Notes: generated by a model from the sequence alone, not told the origin. A stretch of 64,000 nucleotides of DNA from Bin95 sp965220855 (GCA_965220855.1 CBDCQY010000001.1:2480001-2544000); one strand, 5' to 3'. Counted from the first letter of the stretch, positions 16,429-25,732 are shown. Numbers and translations are program-made.

Positions 16429-16467
16429 CCTCGTCGCTACGGGCCGGGCCTGCGCCCGGTCGCGAGC

Positions 16468-17316
16468 CTATTCGGACAGCTGGATCACCACACGCCGGTT
16501 CAGCAGCTCGCGCGTGTCGTCCGGCGTCTTTACGGCCGGCTCCATCTCGCCGGCGGCCCGCACGGAAACGCGATCCTGCGGCACCAGCAGATCGAGCGTG
16601 AAGACCTCATAGACCGCCTTGGCGCGCATCTCCGAGATCTTCTGGTTATTGCGTTTCGTGCCGCTGGTGTCGGCATGGCCGGAGATCGCCAGGCTGGCGC
16701 CCTTGATTTTGCCGAAGGACGTGTAGGCCTTGTTGATCTCCTGCTGGGCGGCGCCGGTGATCGCGGCGCTGTTCCAGTCGAAATAAACCTCCCACGGGCC
16801 CTTGTCGATCGGCTTCTTGGCCTTCGGCGGCGGCGGTTTCAGCGCTTCCTCGACCGCAGCTACGCCTTCCTCGAACATCGCCTTGCAGCTGGCGATGTCG
16901 TCGGCCTGGAAGTTCTCTTCCTGCTCCTGCATCCAGCAGTCGAAACCGACCTGGGCCATGGCCGCCGAGGCGCCGGCCTTCTCGCGGCCGCCGCCGTCGA
17001 GCGCCGCCATCAGGCGCGCCCGCGCGGCTTCCAACGCTTCCATCGCCTCCGCCGGCAGGCGCCGCGCGGCGAGTTCTTCCGGCCCGACCTCCGCGCCGCT
17101 CGCCACCGCAAGGACGCGATCCGAGAACACGCCGGCGTCGACCCAGTCGGATTCGGCCTGTTCGAGGCCCGCAAGCCGCTTGTAGCCATCCATCAGCCCC
17201 ATCCGGAAGTCGGAGCCGGTGGTTTCCACCATCTGCGCATCTTGCAGGTTGGACGCGCATCCTCCCAGCGCCAGCGCAACAGCCCCGACAAACAGGGCGG
17301 TCATTCGCGAAATCAT
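16468..17316 (-). CDS. OmpA-family outer-membrane lipoprotein
   Basis: A 282-residue lipoprotein. The signal peptide MISRMTALFVGAVALALGGC ends in a lipobox, LGGC, with Cys20 as the lipidated residue. A helical central part (about residues 60-180) precedes a proline-rich linker, PPPPKAKKP. The C-terminal OmpA/peptidoglycan-binding domain has VYFDWNSAAIT, ISGHADTSGT and NRRVVI, with the conserved Asp/Arg ligands for diaminopimelate. It should tether the outer membrane to peptidoglycan. The ATG at 17316 follows GGGGAGT. A candidate sigma-70 promoter lies 70 bp upstream and a hairpin lies downstream, so it is likely monocistronic. Confidence 0.9.
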   Translation of the reverse strand: MISRMTALFVGAVALALGGCASNLQDAQMVETTGSDFRMGLMDGYKRLAGLEQAESDWVDAGVFSDRVLAVASGAEVGPEELAARRLPAEAMEALEAARARLMAALDGGGREKAGASAAMAQVGFDCWMQEQEENFQADDIASCKAMFEEGVAAVEEALKPPPPKAKKPIDKGPWEVYFDWNSAAITGAAQQEINKAYTSFGKIKGASLAISGHADTSGTKRNNQKISEMRAKAVYEVFTLDLLVPQDRVSVRAAGEMEPAVKTPDDTRELLNRRVVIQLSE

Positions 17317-17388
17317 GGTCACTCCCCGCGATTGCTGTTCGACCCAGACAGCCGGCCCACTTCTGCACACTTCGTCCGGCTTGCGCCG

Positions 17389-17416
17389 ATGATAGGCGCT
17401 GAACGGCGCAAGGCAA
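17389..17416 (-). promoter_or_regulatory. Sigma-70-type promoter for the OmpA-like lipoprotein gene
   Basis: On the minus strand TTGCCT (17416-17411), 16 bp and TATCAT (17394-17389, 5 of 6) give a predicted start near 17382 and a 66-nt leader. It lies in the gap after the panE-like operon. Confidence 0.55.
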
Positions 17417-17440
17417 GCAAAATCGCCCGCCGACGTGTCG

Positions 17441-18424
17441 TTATCGCGGATAGGTTCCGGCCATCCGGCCCCGGAGGCGCAGCAGCGCCAGCACGATGTC
17501 GATCGCGGGCGTCGCCACGCCCGCCCGGCGCCCGAGCTCGGCGACCGCGCCCAAGAGCGCGTCGATCTCCATCGGCCGCCCGCGCTCCAGATCCTGCAGC
17601 ATGGAGGTCTTGTGGTGGCCGACCGCCACCGCGCCCTCCAGCCGGCGCTCCAGCGGAATGCGGAAGCGCGCGCCGAGCGCCTCGCCGACCGCCTGCCCCT
17701 CGGCCATCATGGTCCGGGCCAGGCTGCGGACGCCGGCGTCGGCGCCGATCTCGGCGAGCGTGGCGTGGGTGAGCGCGGAAATCGGGTTGAAGCAGAGATT
17801 GCCCCAAAGCTTGACCCAGATCTCGTCGCGGATGCGCGGGCGCACCGGGGCGCGCAGCCCGGCGGCGATCAGCAGGCGCGAGAGCGCCAGCGCCCGCTCG
17901 CTGCGCGCCCCGTCGGGCTCGCCCAGCGTGTAGCCATTGCCGTCGATATGCCGGCACACGCCGGGCTCGACGATCTCGACCGCCGGATAGACGACGCAGC
18001 CGATGGCGCGCTCCGGCCCGATTCCGCGCCACTGCGCCCCGCCCGGATCGACCGCCTCGACCGGCCCCGCCCCGGCGGGCGAGTCGATGGCGTGAAAATA
18101 CCACCAGGGCACGCCGTTCATCGCCGTCACGACGGCCGTGTCGGGGCCGAGCAGCGCCTGCATGGCCGGCGCCGCGCCCGGCGCCTGATGCGCCTTCAGC
18201 GTCACGATCACGAAGTCTTGAACGCCGAATTGCGCCGGATCGGCGTCCGCCCGCACCGGCACGGTGAAGGTCTCCTCGTCCGAGACGAAGCGCAGACCCT
18301 TCGCCTGCAGCGCCGCCAGATGCGGGCCGCGCGCGATCAGCGAGACCTCCGCCTCGCCCCGCCGGGCGAGCAGCGCGGCCAGGTGGCAGCCGATGGCGCC
18401 CGCGCCGAAGATCGCGATCTTCAC
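17441..18424 (-). CDS. panE: 2-dehydropantoate 2-reductase family protein
   Basis: The 327-residue protein starts MKIAIFGAGAIGCHLAALL, the NADP-binding Rossmann motif. It continues with VIVTLKAHQ containing the catalytic lysine, MNGVPWW, and the C-terminal helical KLWGNLCFNPISALT with conserved Lys/Asn and HHKTSMLQDLERGRPMEIDALLGAV. True PanE reduces ketopantoate for coenzyme A synthesis. Many paralogues of this family act on other 2-keto acids, and the operon with an acyl-CoA ligase and a quinone reductase suggests such a catabolic paralogue. Translation starts at GTG 18424, overlapping the ligase stop by 4 nt. Confidence 0.82.
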   Translation of the reverse strand: MKIAIFGAGAIGCHLAALLARRGEAEVSLIARGPHLAALQAKGLRFVSDEETFTVPVRADADPAQFGVQDFVIVTLKAHQAPGAAPAMQALLGPDTAVVTAMNGVPWWYFHAIDSPAGAGPVEAVDPGGAQWRGIGPERAIGCVVYPAVEIVEPGVCRHIDGNGYTLGEPDGARSERALALSRLLIAAGLRAPVRPRIRDEIWVKLWGNLCFNPISALTHATLAEIGADAGVRSLARTMMAEGQAVGEALGARFRIPLERRLEGAVAVGHHKTSMLQDLERGRPMEIDALLGAVAELGRRAGVATPAIDIVLALLRLRGRMAGTYPR

Positions 18425-19950
18425 GAGGCCAGGCCGAGCTTCTCGGCCAGACCGATGCGCTGCAGCTTGCCGGTCGCGCCCTTCGGGATTTCATCCAGGA
18501 ACAGGATACGGCGCGGCACCTTGAAGGCCGCGAGCCGGGCCGCGGCGAAGTCCTTGAGCGCCTGCTCGTCCGCCTCGGCGTCCTCCGCCAGCACCACCGC
18601 CGCCGCCACCTCCTCGCCGAGCGTGCGATGCGGCATGGCGAAGGTCACCGCCTGGCGCACCGAGGCATGGTCCATCAGCACCTCATCGACCTCGCGCGGG
18701 GAGATCTTCTCGCCGCCGCGATTGATGATCTCCTTCAGCCGGCCGGTGATGGTCAGATAGCCGGCCATGTCGAGCACGCCCTGGTCGCCGGTGCGGAACC
18801 AGCCGTCGGCGAACGCGCTCCGGTTGGCGTCGGGATTGTTCTCATAGGCGGCCATGACATTCGGCCCCCGGATGACCACCTCGCCGACCTCCCCGGCCTC
18901 CAGCAGCCGGCCCTCCTCGTCCATCACGGCGACCTCGGGGCCGGCGGCCAGCCCGACCGATCCCGCCCGGCGCTCGCCCGGCGGCAGCGGATTGCTCGCC
19001 ATCTGGTGGGCCGCCTCGGTCATGCCGTAACTCTCGATCACCGGACAGCCGAACGCGTCCTCCAGTTCGCGCATCACCTGCGGCGGCAGCGAGGAGGAGG
19101 AGGAGCGGATGAAGCGCAGGTCGAGCGCCGCCACCGCTTCGGCGTTGCGCCGGGCGCGCGCCAGGATCGCCTGATGCATGGTCGGCACGGCGGTGTACCA
19201 GCTGGGCGCGGCGTCGGCGAACCACTCGAAAACCCGGAAGGCGTCGAAGCCCGGCGCGCAATAGACCGAGGCCCCGGCGCGCGCCGAGGCCAGCACCGCC
19301 GCGATCAGCCCGTGAATGTGGAACAGCGGCATGATGTTGAGGCAGCGGTCCGCCGGCGCGAGGCGGAGCGTCTCGGCGATATGCGCGGCCGAGGCGCAGA
19401 TATTGGCGTGGCTGAGCGGCACGATCTTCGGCCGCGAGGTGGTGCCGGAGGTGTGCAGCACCAGTGCGGTGTCGGCGCTGCCGGCGTAGCCCGCCGCGCC
19501 CGGCGCGGCCGCGCCCACCCGCTCCGCCAGCAGCGAGAAGCGCCCGGCCGGCCCCTTGCGGTCGGCGACCAGGCGCAGCACCGGCAGCTGCAGCCGGGCG
19601 GCGGCCTGGACGGCGGGGCCGCTTTCGTCATCCGCGACGATGACCGCCCGCGCGGAGAGGTCCTCCATATAGAAGGCGAACTCTTCCTCGCGATAGGCGG
19701 GGTTGAGCGGCGCGGCCGCGGCGCCCGCGCCGACCGCAAGGAACGCCGCCGCCATTTCCGGCCCGTTGGGCAGCACGATCGCCACCCGGTCGTTGCGCCC
19801 GACGCCGAGCCCGTTCAGCGTCCTGACGGTCTCGTCGATCAGCCCGGCGAGCGCGCCCCAGGTGAGCGGCTCGCGGTCCGGCGCGGCCAGGGCGAGGCCA
19901 TCCGCCGGATGCGCGGAGATCAGGTCGGCGATGGTGCAGGGCAGGTCCAT
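18421..19950 (-). CDS. Class I adenylate-forming acyl-CoA ligase
   Basis: A 509-residue ANL-superfamily ligase. The P-loop is LHTSGTTSRPK. VIESYGMTEAAHQM is motif A5, GWFRTGDQGVLD is A7 and GRLKEIINRGGEKISP is A8. The catalytic lysine is in PKGATGKLQR near the C-terminus. It activates a carboxylic acid with ATP and joins it to CoA. The run SSSSSLPP before the A5 motif is similar to oxalyl-CoA synthetase-like proteins, but the substrate remains open. It lies between a quinone reductase gene (17-bp gap) and a panE-like gene (GTGA overlap) in one operon. Confidence 0.88.
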   Translation of the reverse strand: MDLPCTIADLISAHPADGLALAAPDREPLTWGALAGLIDETVRTLNGLGVGRNDRVAIVLPNGPEMAAAFLAVGAGAAAAPLNPAYREEEFAFYMEDLSARAVIVADDESGPAVQAAARLQLPVLRLVADRKGPAGRFSLLAERVGAAAPGAAGYAGSADTALVLHTSGTTSRPKIVPLSHANICASAAHIAETLRLAPADRCLNIMPLFHIHGLIAAVLASARAGASVYCAPGFDAFRVFEWFADAAPSWYTAVPTMHQAILARARRNAEAVAALDLRFIRSSSSSLPPQVMRELEDAFGCPVIESYGMTEAAHQMASNPLPPGERRAGSVGLAAGPEVAVMDEEGRLLEAGEVGEVVIRGPNVMAAYENNPDANRSAFADGWFRTGDQGVLDMAGYLTITGRLKEIINRGGEKISPREVDEVLMDHASVRQAVTFAMPHRTLGEEVAAAVVLAEDAEADEQALKDFAAARLAAFKVPRRILFLDEIPKGATGKLQRIGLAEKLGLAS

Positions 19951-19967
19951 GGGCGGTCCTTGTCGGC

Positions 19968-20954
19968 TCACGGTTCGACGATCACGGTGCCGAACTTGTC
20001 CAGGCTCTCGACCAGCTCGTGCGCGGCCACGATGTCGTCCAGCCCGAAACGCTCCGCCACCTGCAGCATGCGCTCGCCCCCGCCCGCAAAGCGCGTCACG
20101 TCGCGCTGGGCCTGCTGGCGGGCGGCGAGCGGAATGCTGTTCAGCACCACGAAGCGCAGCGTGGCGTTGAGCGCCATGAGCGCGCGCGCATCGATGCGCG
20201 GCCGGGTCTCGCCGTCGCTGGCGTAGATGGCGATGGCGCCATTGCGCTTGAGCGCGCCCATCGAGGCGTCGAGATTGCCGCCGAAATCGACCTCGACGAT
20301 GCGATCCACGCCCTCGCCGTCGGTGAGTTCGCGCACCCGGGCGGCGACGTCCTCCTGGCGATAGTTGACGACCGCATCGGCCCCGCCGGCGCGCGCATGC
20401 GCGGCCTTGGCGTCGCCGGAGACGGTCGCCAGCACGCGCGCGCCGCCCCATTTCGCCAGCTGCACCGCATAATGCCCGACCGCGCCAGCCCCGCCGGTCA
20501 CCAGCACCGTCTGCCCCGCCACCGCGCCGTCCGCGAAGACGCAGCGATGCGCGGTCATCGCCGGAATGCCGAGCGTCGCGCCCTCGGCGAAGCTCACACT
20601 GTCGGGCAGCGGGTGGACGAGATCGGCGTCGAGCGCGATATATTCCGCCGCCGTGCCGAAGGCGCGGCCGAGCCGCTGGCCGTTATAGAGCCAGACGCGC
20701 CGGCCGACCCAGGCGGGATCGACGCCCGCGCCGGTCCGATCGACCGCGCCGGCGCCGTCGCTGTTGGGGATCACGCGCGCGAAGTCGAAGCCGTAATCGG
20801 TGACGCCGCCGCGCAGCTTCACATCCGCCGGGTTGATGCCGGAGGCGTGGAGGCGCACGCGCAACTCGCCCGGCCCCGGCTCGGGCGTCGCCATCTCTCC
20901 CAGTTCCAGCACCTCGCCGGCCGGCCCCTTCCGCTCATACCACGCCGCTCGCAT
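19968..20954 (-). CDS. Zinc-type-fold NADPH:quinone reductase
   Basis: A 328-residue medium-chain dehydrogenase/reductase of the quinone-oxidoreductase (zeta-crystallin) type. The N-terminal domain has SGINPADVKLRGG, and the NADPH-binding core has VLVTGGAGAVGHYAVQLAKWGGARVLATV. The catalytic-zinc cysteines of alcohol dehydrogenases are absent, as expected for this class. It reduces quinones or activated alkenes with NADPH. It is the first gene of the ligase/panE-like unit and diverges from a hydroxyacid dehydrogenase gene, with 78 bp between the two ATGs. Confidence 0.88.
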   Translation of the reverse strand: MRAAWYERKGPAGEVLELGEMATPEPGPGELRVRLHASGINPADVKLRGGVTDYGFDFARVIPNSDGAGAVDRTGAGVDPAWVGRRVWLYNGQRLGRAFGTAAEYIALDADLVHPLPDSVSFAEGATLGIPAMTAHRCVFADGAVAGQTVLVTGGAGAVGHYAVQLAKWGGARVLATVSGDAKAAHARAGGADAVVNYRQEDVAARVRELTDGEGVDRIVEVDFGGNLDASMGALKRNGAIAIYASDGETRPRIDARALMALNATLRFVVLNSIPLAARQQAQRDVTRFAGGGERMLQVAERFGLDDIVAAHELVESLDKFGTVIVEP

Positions 20955-21032
20955 CCTTCCCCTCTCCCGAACTTCGGCTCCTGCATGATGTATCGTGCGC
21001 GCGCCGCAAGTCGAGAGGGCGCGGAGAAGGCC

Positions 21033-21986
21033 ATGAAACGCATCGTCTTTCTGGAGCGCAACTCCTTCCCGCCGGACGTGGCCATCCGCCGGCCGGCCTT
21101 CGCGCATGAGTGGATCGAGTTCGACGAGACGCACCCGGACAAGGCCGCCGAACGGCTCCGGGACGCCGAGATCGCCATCACCAACAAATGCCACATCGAC
21201 GCCGGGGTGTTCGCCGCGGCGACGCGGCTGGAGCTGGTCGCGGTCGCCGCCACGGGCACCGATTGCGTCGATAAGGCGGCCGCGCAGGCCGCCGGCGTGC
21301 CGGTCACCAATGTCACCGGCTATGCGGCCGACAGCGTGGCCGAGCACGCGCTGGCCCTGCTGCTGGCGCTCGCGCGCGCCGTGCCGGCCTATGACCGCGC
21401 GGTGGCCGAGGGCCGCTGGTCGAAGGCGCGCCAGTTCTGCCTCTTCGACTATCCGATCGCCGATCTCGCCGGGAAGCGGCTCGGCGTCATCGGCTGGGGC
21501 GGGATCGGACGATCGGTCGCGGCCAAGGCGGCGGCCTTCGGCATGGAGGTCATGGTCGCCGAGCGGCCGGGCGCCGCGCCGCGGCCGGGCCGGGTGGCCT
21601 TCGAGGAGCTGCTGGCGAGCGCCGACGCGATCTCGCTGCACTGCCCGCTGAATGACGAGACGCTCGGGCTGATCGACCGCGAAGCCTTCCGGGCGATGCG
21701 GCGGCGGCCCTTCCTGATCAACACCGCGCGCGGCGGCATCGTCGATGAGGCGGCGCTCTCGCAAGCGCTCGACGAGGGCCTGATTCGCGGCGCGGCCTTC
21801 GATGTGGCGACGGCCGAGCCGCCGCCGGGAGGCCACCCGCTGCCGGCGCTCGCCGGGCGGGCGAATGTCATCGTGACCCCGCATGTCGCCTGGGCGAGCG
21901 AGACCGCCATGGCGGCGCTGGCCGAGGGCCTGGTCGCGGGCCTCGAAGCCTGGGCGCGGGGCGAGCCGGTGAATCGCGTCGCTTGA
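21033..21986 (+). CDS. D-2-hydroxyacid dehydrogenase
   Basis: A 317-residue NAD-dependent D-isomer-specific 2-hydroxyacid dehydrogenase. The dinucleotide loop is GVIGWGGIGRSVAAKA. LINTARGGIVDEAAL holds the substrate-binding arginine, VATAEPP follows, and the catalytic His is in VTPHVAWASE. It reduces 2-keto acids such as glyoxylate or hydroxypyruvate to D-hydroxyacids. ATG at 21033 follows GAGAAGG. The M20 amidohydrolase and HAD dehalogenase genes follow on the same strand, so these three may handle related carbon compounds (haloacid to hydroxyacid to keto acid is one speculative link). Confidence 0.9.
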   Translation: MKRIVFLERNSFPPDVAIRRPAFAHEWIEFDETHPDKAAERLRDAEIAITNKCHIDAGVFAAATRLELVAVAATGTDCVDKAAAQAAGVPVTNVTGYAADSVAEHALALLLALARAVPAYDRAVAEGRWSKARQFCLFDYPIADLAGKRLGVIGWGGIGRSVAAKAAAFGMEVMVAERPGAAPRPGRVAFEELLASADAISLHCPLNDETLGLIDREAFRAMRRRPFLINTARGGIVDEAALSQALDEGLIRGAAFDVATAEPPPGGHPLPALAGRANVIVTPHVAWASETAMAALAEGLVAGLEAWARGEPVNRVA

Positions 21987-22050
21987 CCGGCGGGGCCGGC
22001 TCCGGTGAGATCGGCGATCCGTCCAGCAGCAGGCGCGAGGCCGTCCGTCC

Positions 22051-23232
22051 ATGCCCATCGTCAACCGCATCGCCGAGTTTCACGAGGAGATGACCGCCTG
22101 GCGGCGCGAGCTCCACATGTATCCGGAAACGGCCTTCGAGGAGGTGCGCACCGCCGCCTTCGTCGCCGACAAGCTCAAGAGCTTCGGCGTCGATGCGGTG
22201 CACACCGGCATCGGGCAAACCGGCGTGGTCGGCGTGCTGCGCGGCCAGGGCGGGGGCGAGCGCTCCATCGGCATCCGCGCCGACATGGACGCGCTCGACA
22301 TCGAGGAGGCCAACGAGTTCGACTACCGCTCGCGCCATCCCGGCAAGATGCACGCCTGCGGCCATGACGGCCACACCACCATGCTGCTGGGCGCGGCGCG
22401 CTATCTGGCCGAGACGCGCAATTTCGACGGCACCGTCTATCTGATCTTCCAGCCGGCGGAGGAGAATGAGGGCGGCGGGCGCGCCATGGTGGAGGACGGG
22501 CTGTTCGACCGCTTCCCGGCCGACTCGATCTACGGCATGCACAATTCGCCCGGCCTGCCGGTCGGGCGCTTCACCACCCGGCCGGGTCCCGCCATGGCCG
22601 GCTTCGACATTTTCGAGATCGAGATCGAGGGCTACGGCACCCATGCCGCCCGCCCGCATCAGGGCATCGACGTGGTGGTGGTGCAGGCGCAGATCGTCAC
22701 CGCGCTGCAGACCATCCCGAGCCGGTCGGTCAACGCCATCGATTCGGTGGTGCTCTCCATCACCCAGGTGCATGGCGGCGACACCTGGAACGTGATCCCG
22801 CAAAAGGTCGTGCTGCGCGGCACCGTGCGCGCCTTCAAGACCGAGGTGCAGGACATGACCGAAACCCGGATGCGCCGCATCTGCGCCAGCATCGCCGAGG
22901 CGTTCGGCGCGGAGGTCCGGGTGCATTACGAGCGCCGCTATCCGCCGACGGTGAACGACCCCGCCCATGTCGATATCGCGGCCGCGGTGGCGGAGGATGT
23001 CTTCGGCGCCGCCAATGTCGCCACCGACGCGCCGCCCGGCATGGGCTCGGAGGACTTCTCCTTCATGCTCAACGCAAAACCGGGGGCCTATGTGCGCATC
23101 GGCAACGGCGCGCTGCACGAGCATGGCGGCGTCGTGGTCCACAATCCGCGCTACGACTTCAACGACGAGGCCCTGCCCTGGGGCGCCACCTACTGGTCGC
23201 GCCTGGTCGAGACGGTGCTGGCCCGGTCATGA
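22051..23232 (+). CDS. M20-family aminoacylase/amidohydrolase (hippurate hydrolase type)
   Basis: A 393-residue M20D metallo-amidohydrolase. Metal ligands are in HACGHDGHTTMLLGAARYL, EENEGGGRAMV (with the catalytic Glu pair), YGMHNSPGLPVG and GSEDFSFML. RADMDAL is the conserved N-terminal block. The dimerisation lid starts at GYGTHAARPHQGIDVV. Relatives hydrolyse N-acyl amino acids such as hippurate or N-acetyl amino acids. The ATG follows a weak site. The HAD gene starts inside its stop codon (ATGA overlap). Confidence 0.9.
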   Translation: MPIVNRIAEFHEEMTAWRRELHMYPETAFEEVRTAAFVADKLKSFGVDAVHTGIGQTGVVGVLRGQGGGERSIGIRADMDALDIEEANEFDYRSRHPGKMHACGHDGHTTMLLGAARYLAETRNFDGTVYLIFQPAEENEGGGRAMVEDGLFDRFPADSIYGMHNSPGLPVGRFTTRPGPAMAGFDIFEIEIEGYGTHAARPHQGIDVVVVQAQIVTALQTIPSRSVNAIDSVVLSITQVHGGDTWNVIPQKVVLRGTVRAFKTEVQDMTETRMRRICASIAEAFGAEVRVHYERRYPPTVNDPAHVDIAAAVAEDVFGAANVATDAPPGMGSEDFSFMLNAKPGAYVRIGNGALHEHGGVVVHNPRYDFNDEALPWGATYWSRLVETVLARS

Positions 23233-23945
23233 AGCTCGGCGATTTCGACGCGCTCAGCTTCGACTGCTACGGCACGCTGATCGACTGGGAGGGCGGCATT
23301 CTGGCCGCCTGGCGGCGCTGGGCCGCGCCCGAGGGCCTGGATGCCTCGGACGACGCGGTGCTGGAATGCTTCGCGCGCGAGGAGTCGCGCCAGCAGGCCG
23401 AGACGCCGGGCATGCCCTATCCGGAGGTGCTGGCGCGCGCCTTCATGGCCATGGGCGACGCCTTCGGGAAAGCGCCCATCGAGGCCGACGCGGTGGCCTT
23501 CGGGCGCTCCGTGCCGGACTGGCCGGCCTTCCCGGACAGCGCCGAAGCGCTCGCCCGACTCGGCCGCCGCTACAAGCTCATCGTCCTCTCCAATGTGGAC
23601 CGGGAGAGCTTCGCCGGCTCGGCGGCCCGGCTCGGTGCGCGCTTCGACGCGGTGTTCACCGCCCAGGATGTCGGCTCCTACAAGCCCGACCCCGCCAATT
23701 TCGACGCGCTGATCGCCGGCGTGGAGGCCAAGGGCGTCCCGAAGGCGCGGCTGCTGCACACCGCCCAGTCGCTGTTTCACGACCATGCGCCGGCCGCGGC
23801 CGCCGGGCTGGCGACCTGCTGGATCGACCGCCGCAAGGGCCGGGCCGGCTGGGGCGCCACCATGCCGCCGCCGGGCGAGGTGCGGGTCGATTTCCATTTC
23901 GGCACGCTCATGGAAATGGCCGACGCGCTGGACGGCGAAGCTTAA
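23229..23945 (+). CDS. Haloacid dehalogenase type II family protein
   Basis: A 238-residue HAD hydrolase. Motif I is SFDCYGTLIDWE with the nucleophile Asp. The motif II serine is in LIVLSNVDRESF and the motif III lysine in VGSYKPDPANF. HTAQSLFHDHAPAAAAGLATCWIDRR matches type II haloacid dehalogenases, which convert L-2-haloacids to D-2-hydroxyacids. Some relatives are phosphatases, so the call is to family level. It is translationally coupled to the M20 amidohydrolase. Confidence 0.87.
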   Translation: MKLGDFDALSFDCYGTLIDWEGGILAAWRRWAAPEGLDASDDAVLECFAREESRQQAETPGMPYPEVLARAFMAMGDAFGKAPIEADAVAFGRSVPDWPAFPDSAEALARLGRRYKLIVLSNVDRESFAGSAARLGARFDAVFTAQDVGSYKPDPANFDALIAGVEAKGVPKARLLHTAQSLFHDHAPAAAAGLATCWIDRRKGRAGWGATMPPPGEVRVDFHFGTLMEMADALDGEA

Positions 23946-23954
23946 CCGCAACAC

Positions 23955-23983
23955 TTAACGGCGGCGCGGGCCGGCGCTACAAT
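23955..23983 (+). promoter_or_regulatory. Sigma-70-type promoter for the universal stress protein gene
   Basis: TTAACG (23955-23960), a 17-bp spacer and TACAAT (23978-23983, 5 of 6) lie just after the HAD stop. Transcription would begin near 23990, 23 nt before the ATG at 24013. Confidence 0.55.
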
Positions 23984-24012
23984 CGGGCCTCGCGTGCGAA
24001 GGGATGCAGGCA

Positions 24013-24849
24013 ATGCTGAAGAGCATCGTGGTGGCGCTGGACGGTTCGCCCTCCAGCGCGGAGGCGGAGAGGCTGGCGATCGCCATCGCGCGCCGCCACG
24101 AGGCGCGGCTGGTGGGCCTGGGCGTGCTGGACACGCCCTATCACACCGCGCCGATGGCCCGCCCGATCGGCGCCGGGGCCTACAAGGAGCATCGCGACGA
24201 GACGCTGGTGGAGTCGTGGCGCGCGCGGCTGGAAACGCGGCTGGCCGAGTTCGAGAGCGCCTGCAAGGCCGCCGGAGTCGCCTATGGCGTGTTCGAGGCC
24301 GAGGGCGTGCCCCACAAGCTGATCGAGGCCGAGGCCGACCGGCACGACCTCATCGTCATCGGGCGCGAGACCAACTTTCACGGCGTCGAGCGCCACGATG
24401 TCGCCGACGCGGTGCAGCGGCTGCTGCATGACAATCCGCGCCCCGTGGTGATGACGCCCAACGCGCCGCAGGCCGGCGAGCGGGTGGTGGTGGCCTTCGA
24501 CGGCAGCCTCCAGTCCTCGCGCGCCATGCATATCTACATCCTGCTCGGGCTGGCGCGGGACTGCGAGCCGCATGTGATCAGCATCGCGCAGGACCGGGAG
24601 GCCGCGGCCGCCATCGCCGCCAAGGGCGCCGGGCTGTTCCGCTCGCACGGTTTCAGCGCCGAGGCGCATGGCATCGCCGCGCGCGGCAATCCCGGCGACG
24701 CGCTGCTGGCGCAGGTGGAGGCCATGGACGCCGGAATGCTGGTCATGGGCGCCTTCGCCCATCACGGGCTGATGCACAACCTCCTGGTCGGCTCGGCAAC
24801 CCGCCGCCTCCTCCACGACTGCCCCGCCCCGGTCTTCGTGCACCACTGA
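24013..24849 (+). CDS. Tandem-domain universal stress protein
   Basis: A 278-residue protein with two UspA domains. The first begins KSIVVALDGSPSSAEAERLA, the second RVVVAFDGSLQSSRAM. The second keeps a G..G..GS nucleotide-binding pattern, VMGAFAHHGLMHNLLVGSATRRLL, while the first has IGRETNFHG in that place and looks less able to bind ATP. Double-Usp proteins respond to starvation and respiratory stress. ATG 24004 abuts the ribosome-binding site GAAGGG, so ATG 24013 with 9-nt spacing is preferred. It has its own promoter and a hairpin terminator. Confidence 0.88.
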   Translation: MLKSIVVALDGSPSSAEAERLAIAIARRHEARLVGLGVLDTPYHTAPMARPIGAGAYKEHRDETLVESWRARLETRLAEFESACKAAGVAYGVFEAEGVPHKLIEAEADRHDLIVIGRETNFHGVERHDVADAVQRLLHDNPRPVVMTPNAPQAGERVVVAFDGSLQSSRAMHIYILLGLARDCEPHVISIAQDREAAAAIAAKGAGLFRSHGFSAEAHGIAARGNPGDALLAQVEAMDAGMLVMGAFAHHGLMHNLLVGSATRRLLHDCPAPVFVHH

Positions 24850-24867
24850 CGCCGCCACCCGGCGGCG
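24850..24867 (+). terminator. Short bidirectional terminator hairpin
   Basis: A 7-bp GC stem, CGCCGCC / GGCGGCG, with loop ACCC fills the 19-bp gap between the convergent Usp and hydroxyacyl-CoA dehydrogenase stops. No T-tract follows on either side. Confidence 0.5.
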
Positions 24868-24868
24868 C

Positions 24869-25732
24869 TCAGGGTTCCTGGACGATTTCCAGGATGCGGC
24901 GGGTCTTTTCGGCGGCGCGGCGGCGCACCTCGGCCACGTCGCGGCCGGTCCAGTCGTAGAAGCCCTTGCCGGAGGCGGCGCCGGTTTCGCCCCGCGCGGG
25001 CATTTGCTGCACGAAATCGATGGGGCGGTCGCCGTGGTGCAGATGCGGCACGATGCCGCGCTGCGAGGCGGCGTGCACCTCCAGCCCGCCCAGATCCTTC
25101 TGCTCGATCAGCCCGGTGACGCACATGCGCGGCCCGAAGGCGAGCCGCGCGAAGGCGTCCACATCTGCGGCGGTCACCAGCCCCTGCTCCATCATCCAGT
25201 AGGCCTCGTGCAGCAGGGCGTGCTGCAGGCGGTTGAACAGGAAGCCGACCACCGGGCGCGCCAGCAGCACCGGCTGCTTGCCCGTCCGGCGGAGCGCCGC
25301 CAGCGCGCGCTCCGCCGTCGCATCGTCGGTCTGGGGCAGCCGCGCCAACTCGCAGCAGGGAAAGGCGTCGGCCGGCTGCATGTAGTGGATCGCGAGGAAG
25401 CGCTCCGGGTGGGCCAGCGGCCGGGCGATCTCCTCGATATCCAGCCCCGAGGTGTTGGTCGCGAGGATGGGACCCGCGCCCCAGGCCTCCTCCATCCGGC
25501 GGAACAGCTCCTGCTTGAGCGCGAGGTCCTCCGGCCAGTTCTCGATGACGAGATCGGGCGGCGTTTCGGGCAGGTCCGCGACGGCGCGCATCCCCGCCGG
25601 CAGGTCCCGAAGGCGCGAGGGGTCGCGGGTCAGCACCGTCACCTCGAAGCCCGCGCCGGCGAAGCTCGCCGCCACGCCCCGGCCCATGACGCCATAGCCC
25701 GCGACCAGCACGCGGTTCACGGGCGCGCTCAT
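24869..25732 (-). CDS. 3-hydroxyacyl-CoA dehydrogenase family protein
   Basis: A 287-residue protein. The N-terminal NAD-binding Rossmann region (VLVAGYGVMGRGVAASFAGAGFEVTVL) is followed by ILATNTSGLDIEEIARPLAHPERFLAIHYMQPA, which holds the catalytic Ser/His. The C-terminal helical 3HCDH domain has GFLFNRLQHALLHEAYWMMEQG and ASGKGFYDW. It oxidises L-3-hydroxyacyl-CoA or a related hydroxyacid. The family also includes L-gulonate/carnitine dehydrogenases. Its ATG overlaps the stop of the upstream HSL-type esterase gene by 4 nt. Confidence 0.88.
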   Translation of the reverse strand: MSAPVNRVLVAGYGVMGRGVAASFAGAGFEVTVLTRDPSRLRDLPAGMRAVADLPETPPDLVIENWPEDLALKQELFRRMEEAWGAGPILATNTSGLDIEEIARPLAHPERFLAIHYMQPADAFPCCELARLPQTDDATAERALAALRRTGKQPVLLARPVVGFLFNRLQHALLHEAYWMMEQGLVTAADVDAFARLAFGPRMCVTGLIEQKDLGGLEVHAASQRGIVPHLHHGDRPIDFVQQMPARGETGAASGKGFYDWTGRDVAEVRRRAAEKTRRILEIVQEP